Shown: one piece after another, positions 58,452 to 64,000 of the stretch
Layout: every line of letters starts with the position of its first letter
How positions within the stretch are numbered: the first letter of the stretch is position 1
Assembly: GCA_020744225.1 (NCBI GenBank)
Contig: JAGMWG010000006.1
Coordinates: forward strand, 1,798,001 to 1,862,000
Direction of reading: 5' to 3'
Length of the DNA stretch: 64,000 bases
Source of the DNA: Paraphoma chrysanthemicola
Lineage: Eukaryota; Ascomycota; Dothideomycetes; Pleosporales; Phaeosphaeriaceae
Notes under the pieces: generated by a model
The model's database searches: none
What the model was told of the DNA's origin: nothing
The model's input: only the letters and a program-made list of their open reading frames with translations
Program-made: the position numbers and the translations under genes

Positions 58452-58798
58452 TATGCTGTTCGAGCCTGTGGCGCTCAATATCGATATGTGTGTGCTTCTT
58501 CGGCACCAGCTGCTTTTTGAAGAGTTTTGAGGTCTCTTCAGCAGATGAGTCGACGTGATGCACGGCTTGGCAAAATGATGATGCCTGCTCGTCCGCTCGG
58601 CTAGACCTGCCCCGCCCCCGCGCCTAGCGTCTCCGCTGGCAAGCGACGAGCTGGAACGGGATGCCAGCGCCTCGCAGGGTGCACTTCAGGCACCGCTACA
58701 ATCTTGACATAACCACTTACACGCCATAAACCCACCTTCCTGCTTAAACTTGTACCCTTAGAGCGCACCTTGGATCCTTCACCACCTCCACCACCACC
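58452..58798. promoter_or_regulatory. divergent promoter region of SLH1 and YKT6
   Basis: The two start codons lie 347 bases apart head to head. The YKT6 side ends in CACCACCTCCACCACCACC just before its ATG, a pyrimidine-rich leader. No TATA box stands out. Confidence 0.6.
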
Positions 58799-59656
58799 AT
58801 GAAGGTCGCTTACATTGGCGTAAAGCTCCCTCACCGCCGTATCGCCGCGCATCGCTAACAGCTGTCCAGGTGTTCAAGAATGAGACGAGACCCGCCGTCG
58901 AGCTGGTGTGTGAGCGCGAGCTCAGTTCCTACAGCCGCTTCACGCGAGGAAGCATCGGCGAATTCGTACGTCACCTCACATCCGCCTTCACACACCAACC
59001 ATGAGCGGCGATAAACGATACCTGGGGCACGCGAGCTGATAGGCAGAGCAGATGACCTTCTTCGCTGGCGAAGTTGCTGGGCGGACAAGACCAGGGCAAA
59101 GACAGGATGTCGAAGAGAAGGGTAAGTGATCTTATCGTCCTCCACCATGCCAGCTCGCGAACCATGACTGACACCGAGGTCCAGAGTACATCTTCCACGC
59201 ATACGGGCGCACAGAAGGCGTCTGCGGCATTATAATCACCGACCTCGAATACCCCAAGCTCGTCGCGCATCAAGTCCTCTCCAAAATCGTCGACGAATTC
59301 GTCTCCAAGTACCCGCGCACCGCCTACGCAAGCGCCACAAAAGATAGCCCGCAGCTGTCGATGCCGGAGCTCAAGGATTACATTGCCAAGTACCAGGACC
59401 CGCAACAGGCAGACAGCATCATGAAGATCCAGAAGGAGCTGGACGAGACCAAGATTGTGCTGCACAAGACTATTGAGAGCGTGCTGGAGCGCGGAGAGAA
59501 GATTGATACTTTGGTTGCAAAGAGCGATGGGCTGAGTGCACAGAGTAAGATGTTTTACACACAAGTAAGTTATGATTGCATCAGTGGGCATGTGGGTATG
59601 GTGCTGACAGTCGCTCCTAGGCCAAGAAGCAAAACTCTTGCTGCATCGTTATGTAG
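58799..59656 (+). CDS. YKT6: R-SNARE Ykt6
   Basis: A vesicle SNARE working from ER-Golgi to vacuole and autophagosome fusion. Five exons (58799-58819, 58870-58965, 59052-59121, 59185-59564, 59621-59656) give exactly 200 residues, the yeast Ykt6 length. The longin domain starts MKVAYIGVFKNETRPAVELV and has FTRGSIGEFMTFFAGEVAGR, EYIFHAYGRTEGVCGIIITD and HQVLSKIVDEFVSKYP. The SNARE coil (about 140-195) has VLHKTIESVLERGEKIDTLV with the R-layer Arg in VLERGEKI and LVAKSDGLSAQSKMFYTQ. The C-terminus, NSCCIVM, carries the palmitoylated Cys and the farnesylated CAAX Cys. The first exon codes only seven residues. All four introns fit GT..AG and the frame closes. Confidence 0.95.
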
Positions 59657-59856
59657 ATGAGCGTCCCTCCCTTGATTGTCGCACGGCGTTTGCCTTTGGG
59701 TTCATAGTTTAAGAGCTATGTAATTTCAGTTTGGATTCGTCTTTCTCTAGCTACTACACTTCGTTAATACTGTTTGGTTCAGCCGAGTGAGGACTTGTTG
59801 GCGATACCAGTAAATGATCTACTGACAGGACAACGTCAACGTGCAGGAGTTCTTCC

Positions 59857-61494
59857 CTAGAAATACCCTCCCACGGCGGCATCGTCGCCGTAAACATCGT
59901 CATCTTCCTTATCCAGATCCGCTGGGTCTGCCATTAGGACATCCACGTCGTCTCCATCCTCAGAAGACGACGTGTCCCTGTCTTCTAACCCATCTATCTT
60001 CACCACCTGATCATCCACTCCACTTTCATCCATCTGCCCCTCAACCTCCATCTCTTCAACCCGGACCTCACCCCTCTCCTCCCCAGCACTCCTCCTCTCC
60101 ACTATCGCCACCTCCCACTCCTCATCATCAATATCCCCAATCCGCCTCGCATACGCCTCCACAGGACTCCCTAGCAGACTCGGCACCCTTTGGAATCCAT
60201 CAAACACTTCTTCCCCTCCTTCCCCAATCCTATTTTCAATTCCATCTCCATTCTTCTCATCCTTCCAAACAAGGAAAATGTCGCTGATATCCCGCAAATA
60301 CCGCACCCATTGGACTTTAACGTCGTGGTTTTGCGCGACAAGCCAGGTTTCTAGGACGGTGTTTAGGCGCTGTACGGCGGGGTTGTTTGTGTTAAATTCG
60401 GGGTTGATTGGGTCGGGGTTTAGACTGCGGTATTTGAGTTGCTTTCGCTTCTCCTTCTTCTTTTTGCCTTTATCACCATCGCCATCATCGCCATCATCGT
60501 GGTCATCGTCGTCGCCGTCATCGTCAAAATAACAAAACAATATCCGACACTGCGCAATAACATACTTCCAATCCGTATACCGCGATGTATCCACCCACCC
60601 CTCTGGATCCGGACACGCGTGCGGCGAATTAGGATCGTGTGTCGGGTACGCGCGTGCCCAGAGCGCGTGTGGCCTGTGGCGCGTGGATTGTGGTGTGGTG
60701 GGTGAGTATGTTACTTTCTTCTTCCTCCTCCCCGCGGTATGTAGGTGTTGTGTGATAAGAGAGAGGGAGATGTAATTCGGATCAACTAGTTTTGCCGGAT
60801 ATGTGATTTCGTTGTTGTAGATCTGGACTGCAGTCCTGGCTGTATATGCGTTTAGATAGGCAGTATTGGTGTCTGGGTGTGTGAGGGACCAAGCGGATTC
60901 TTGTTCGGCGAGCAGCGAGATGGTGGATATGGTATTCACCAGATCGACGCGTGCTTTCTGGTAGGCGCGTAGAGTGGCGGAATACATGGCTTTTTCCGCG
61001 GGGTTTGTAGTCGGTGGATCACGCCAGGGTGCGCCGAAGGTGGTCCATTCGGTGTAGATTGCGGAGATAAGGGTTTGGTGTGCTTTGATGGTGCAGACTG
61101 GACAGTACATTGGTAAATCTGTGATTCCGGCATCGTCGACGGAGGGATATGGGCCGGGTGATGTGGCGAGTGTGTCGATATGAGCAGGATGGAAAGTGTG
61201 TTTACACTTTTCTGCGAATAACGCGCCGTCGATTTCTCTATGCTCTTCCTCCGCCTCGTTGTCAGAATGTATGTCGACGGGATCACTCGCATGGATATAG
61301 TTCCGGGGTAAACATCGTTCCCGCTCTTGTGCGCGCCAGTCTTGGTATGCTGCGTATTCCAGCGCAGTCGGAAGGGGCGCGTTGTTGTCGGGCAGGTCTG
61401 AGAAGATGTACCGCGAGCGCCAACGCTGGTACATGCGCAGTTCGAAAGGAGCGAAGAGGACGGAGGCGTGGTGTGGGGGTCTGGGCGCTGTCAT
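59857..61494 (-). CDS. uncharacterised protein, paralog B of a Cys/His-motif family
   Basis: Single exon, 545 residues from ATG 61494. It shares with the gene at 50033-51079 the N-terminal pattern (SVLFAPFELRMYQRWRS, LPTALEYAAYQDW), the Cys/His patch CKHTFHP then YCPVCTI (about residues 95-140), the helical segment with AEKAMYSATLRAYQKARVDL and EQESAWSLTHPDTNTAYLNA, and an acidic tail. It is longer: an insertion holds DDDGDDDDHDDGDDGDGDKG and a KKKKEKRK run, probably disordered. No known family is seen. The acidic and basic low-complexity tracts point to a nuclear protein, by inference only. Confidence 0.8.
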   Translation of the reverse strand: MTAPRPPHHASVLFAPFELRMYQRWRSRYIFSDLPDNNAPLPTALEYAAYQDWRAQERERCLPRNYIHASDPVDIHSDNEAEEEHREIDGALFAEKCKHTFHPAHIDTLATSPGPYPSVDDAGITDLPMYCPVCTIKAHQTLISAIYTEWTTFGAPWRDPPTTNPAEKAMYSATLRAYQKARVDLVNTISTISLLAEQESAWSLTHPDTNTAYLNAYTARTAVQIYNNEITYPAKLVDPNYISLSLITQHLHTAGRRKKKVTYSPTTPQSTRHRPHALWARAYPTHDPNSPHACPDPEGWVDTSRYTDWKYVIAQCRILFCYFDDDGDDDDHDDGDDGDGDKGKKKKEKRKQLKYRSLNPDPINPEFNTNNPAVQRLNTVLETWLVAQNHDVKVQWVRYLRDISDIFLVWKDEKNGDGIENRIGEGGEEVFDGFQRVPSLLGSPVEAYARRIGDIDDEEWEVAIVERRSAGEERGEVRVEEMEVEGQMDESGVDDQVVKIDGLEDRDTSSSEDGDDVDVLMADPADLDKEDDDVYGDDAAVGGYF

Positions 61495-61917
61495 GATGGT
61501 GGAGGCGAAGACGGAAGGAGCGCCTTGCGAGTGGTCGCTTCCAGATTGAATGTCTGCTCACAAGCCGAGTACGAGTATTTAGGTATTTATTCGGAGGGTT
61601 GAGAAGTAGAGTGAACAGCGAGTTGCGGCGATGATGACAGGAGATGGTAGTTCTATTGTTCCTGTTGTGACGTATAATGGTCAAAAGGTCGCGGTCACTT
61701 GACTTTCACTGCGAGACTCTGACCACCTCCTTTGCGCTCTAAGGACTATCGACGCGCAACTAGGTCTGTAAGACCGTGAGAGCCGTCGTTTCATTCATAC
61801 TAGGGATCATCTTACACTGTTACTACATACGTTCACTATAAAAGCCTAGCGAAAATGCCATGGTGATCGGGTGCAGAGACCTTGCGTGTGCAACAATATG
61901 ATCCTTCATCAAGTGTC
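61495..61917. other. intergenic, no gene seen
   Basis: About 420 bases between two minus-strand genes. It should hold the promoter of the gene at 59857-61494 and the 3' end of the NLR-like gene. Confidence 0.5.
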
Positions 61918-64000
61918 TCAAACTGTTTGAAGCTCCAACATGATGGGGTTTGGAGACTGGAAAGCAAAAATCGGAGGAGCCGCTGCGTCTTTCTCAATCG
62001 CCTTCTCACCACCCATTGAGACTTGATCTTCGCATCCAGACCACTGAAGTAGCCTATTCTTCGCAGCATTGAGATCGTTCAGGAAGTCGATCACATCCTC
62101 ATGCTCCGCTCCCGACCGGTCCCTCAGGCGTGTATAAGCGACCTCGTACATATCCAGGGCGGGCCGGAATTGTTCCTGCTGCGTGAGTATATCGGCGAGC
62201 GTATGATAGCCGAGAGCAGTATCCGGATCGTTCATCCCTAGTAGCTTCTCTCGCTCATTAATCATGTGACGAGCAACTCTTTCCGCTTCTTCAAGTTGTG
62301 CAAGCTGCGAGAGTAACTGGGCTAGGTGGTCTAGACTCTCTAGGGCTGGTTCTCGGGCTTTTTCGTCAAGGTCGGGATATGCATCCTGTATGCGACGATA
62401 CCATGGCAGAGCCTCGTCCACCTTGTTTTGTTTTACCAAGGCATCGCATAGAAAGTTAATGCTCTTGATGGTTTCTGCATGGTGTAGACCGTGTTTCGCA
62501 ATGTAGAATTGGACGACTTCTTGATGAACGTCTTCCGCTTCGGCATTTTTGCCCTGTAAATTTGATAGTGCTGCAAGTGCCCGCTTGTACTGGTAGGACT
62601 CGTCTGATTGCGCTCCAAGGTCGTCGTCGCGAGTGACTTGAACGCGATGGTACATCTTCTCGCCTTGTTCAAGCCGTCCGCTCATAATATGGCCCAGGCC
62701 AAGGTTCGAAAGTAGCGTCTGGGTCTCGATGTGGGATGGTCCAAATACTCGCTCGTAGCTTTCAACGATGCGCGCGTGTATTGCTTCGCCTTCTTCGTTT
62801 CTTCCCAAGGAGTTGAGTATCGACCCGAGCGATTTCCCGCTTTCCAACGTCTCAAGATGGTCTTTCCCCAGCAAAGTTTGTCGGCCGATCCATGCTCTTC
62901 GATACATCGATTCTGCATCATCGCGTAGACCAAGCACACTGAGTGCCATGCCAAGATCTTGCAAGCATCGCAGGGTGATTTCGTTTCGCTCGCCCGCGAT
63001 AGCAACAAGAGCTTCCAAGGCCAAGCGGCCGAATCGTTCTGCTACAATGTAATTACCATTACTGTATGCAAATCGAGCAACAGCTTGGATGAGTGGTCCC
63101 CAGAGTCGTAGAGTGGGCTCGTCGCTCGGTCGATAGTGGATGACCTGCTGAGCATGCGGGTACAGATAGTCACAGACTCGCCAGTTGTCGTGTATCGGCT
63201 TTGGGAAGTATTGAACCATGAGGGCGATGTATCTTCGCATCCACGCCTTCAGCTCCCCGTTAATCTCCAACCACCGCTGGGTTGTGTGTTGGATGAGTCG
63301 ATGCATGTTGAAATGATGCCCGTCCAGATTTGTTTTGATGAGCATGAGGCTATTGAGGACACGCCAGTCGTCGTCGAACGAGGATCTGGTGTCTTTTGTT
63401 GCATCCTTAGGCTCCAAGGTACGCTTGCTATGCCTCCGCAAGCGCCGTCTCCGGATTCGTTTCCACAAGGATAAGTGGGGTTTCGTCCGCGCTACGGCTG
63501 CGGTCGCTTCCTCGCCGTACTGACCGGTGAGAAGCGCCTCCGGAATGCCCTGTCGGTCGAACAAACACATCAGCGAGAAAAGTCTTGCGGCTGAAGGACT
63601 ACGTTCGTGGACGTACTGGAAGTTCAGATGCCACGACTTGACAATGGAGTTGGTTCTTCGTACGTCACGATTTGACTCGTGCACGCTGCCCTCCAAGAGT
63701 CGTGACGTATCTTGACCCGGATTATTGAGCTTCTCTATAGCCTTGGCGAGGTCAAAACGTGGATAATCGGCGCTAATGTGTGCTGCTGTTTGTGAAATCG
63801 CCAAAGGCATACACTCCGCCGCTTTGACCAGCTCTGTCGCTTGGTCCTCGGAGTAGACGACCTTTCGGTGAAGTTTGCTCTTCAGCAAAGCAAGAGCCTC
63901 GCTCTCAGTCATCTCTTCAAGATCGACATGATTCGCGAAATTTCCCGTCAGCATATGAGCGGCCTCACTATTGGTTGAAGTGATTAGAACTGAGCCATTT
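61918..64000 (-). CDS. NB-ARC/TPR NLR-like protein (5' end outside window)
   Basis: The frame is open from the window edge at 64000 to the stop at 61918-61920, about 690 residues; the start and the P-loop lie beyond the edge. The first visible residues are NGSVLITSTNSEAAHMLTG, a kinase-3a-like piece of an NB-ARC ATPase, then LEEMTESEALALLKSKL and ECMPLAISQTAAHI (the GLPLA-like motif). After a stretch with LFSLMCLFDRQGIPEALL and an HHFNMHRLIQHTTQRWL winged-helix end, several tetratricopeptide units follow (for example RCLQDLGMALSVLGLRDDAE and TLLSNLGLGHIMSGRLEQGE). This is the common fungal NB-ARC/TPR STAND plan, often linked to non-self recognition. A disordered insert (RRRRLRRHSKRT) lies in the middle. 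The N-terminal effector domain is not in the window. Confidence 0.88.
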   Translation of the reverse strand, partial: NGSVLITSTNSEAAHMLTGNFANHVDLEEMTESEALALLKSKLHRKVVYSEDQATELVKAAECMPLAISQTAAHISADYPRFDLAKAIEKLNNPGQDTSRLLEGSVHESNRDVRRTNSIVKSWHLNFQYVHERSPSAARLFSLMCLFDRQGIPEALLTGQYGEEATAAVARTKPHLSLWKRIRRRRLRRHSKRTLEPKDATKDTRSSFDDDWRVLNSLMLIKTNLDGHHFNMHRLIQHTTQRWLEINGELKAWMRRYIALMVQYFPKPIHDNWRVCDYLYPHAQQVIHYRPSDEPTLRLWGPLIQAVARFAYSNGNYIVAERFGRLALEALVAIAGERNEITLRCLQDLGMALSVLGLRDDAESMYRRAWIGRQTLLGKDHLETLESGKSLGSILNSLGRNEEGEAIHARIVESYERVFGPSHIETQTLLSNLGLGHIMSGRLEQGEKMYHRVQVTRDDDLGAQSDESYQYKRALAALSNLQGKNAEAEDVHQEVVQFYIAKHGLHHAETIKSINFLCDALVKQNKVDEALPWYRRIQDAYPDLDEKAREPALESLDHLAQLLSQLAQLEEAERVARHMINEREKLLGMNDPDTALGYHTLADILTQQEQFRPALDMYEVAYTRLRDRSGAEHEDVIDFLNDLNAAKNRLLQWSGCEDQVSMGGEKAIEKDAAAPPIFAFQSPNPIMLELQTV

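Noticed and set aside
1..64000. CRISPR arrays, operons, rRNA genes, secondary-metabolite cluster
   Set aside because: The genome is eukaryotic; no regular spacer arrays, no rRNA, and no PKS/NRPS/terpene enzymes were seen. The zinc-cluster gene has no clustered biosynthetic partners.

Overview
The window is nuclear DNA of a filamentous ascomycete (Pezizomycotina, probably a Dothideomycete). Evidence: genes broken by short introns of about 47-90 nt with GT..AG ends and CTAAC-like branch sites; fungal-only families (DASH subunit, DUF3433, DUF3176, CFEM receptor, Zn2Cys6 regulator, HET and NACHT/ANK proteins); an intron-bearing tRNA-Ala; no operons. I rebuilt the spliced models by hand from splice signals and family motifs. 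All complete models close in frame. No database search was possible.

Layout. 1-11.4 kb is mostly conserved housekeeping: end of a HET-type gene, GOT1 (vesicle traffic), IES6 and ARP5 (the two partners of one INO80 module) with DAD4 (kinetochore) between them, a conserved unknown gene, and a DAHP synthase (shikimate pathway). 12.2-15.4 kb holds a large DUF3433 membrane protein with a duplicated ectodomain. 15.4-21.5 kb is an accessory island: repeat-rich DNA with a MITE-like inverted repeat around a purine-phosphorylase/NACHT/ankyrin NLR-like gene. 21.5-34.2 kb carries NSE1 (SMC5/6 ligase), a rhodanese-PTP phosphatase, a Zn2Cys6 regulator, a DUF3176 membrane protein and an aldehyde dehydrogenase.

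34.2-43.4 kb is again accessory and decayed: a HET-domain pseudogene, an intact CFEM seven-helix receptor, a truncated relative of the NLR N-terminal domain, a broken element-like reading frame, repeats, and one tRNA-Ala. 43.4-61.5 kb carries a membrane-anchored fucose-lectin-like protein, a CorA-type transporter, SLH1 (ribosome quality-control helicase), YKT6 (R-SNARE) and two diverged paralogs of a family I do not recognise. The window ends inside a second NLR-like gene (NB-ARC/TPR).

How they fit together: the housekeeping genes do not form one pathway, but IES6 and ARP5 sit together and GOT1 and YKT6 both serve ER-Golgi traffic. The accessory theme is self/non-self recognition and cell-surface sensing: two NLR-like genes, one HET gene end, a HET pseudogene and an NLR fragment, plus a CFEM receptor and a lectin. 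The most notable leads are the uncharacterised paralog pair (50033-51079 and 59857-61494), the NLR with nearly identical ankyrin repeats and a frame-preserving intron, the DAD4 exon that encodes only the start codon, and the micro-exons of GOT1.
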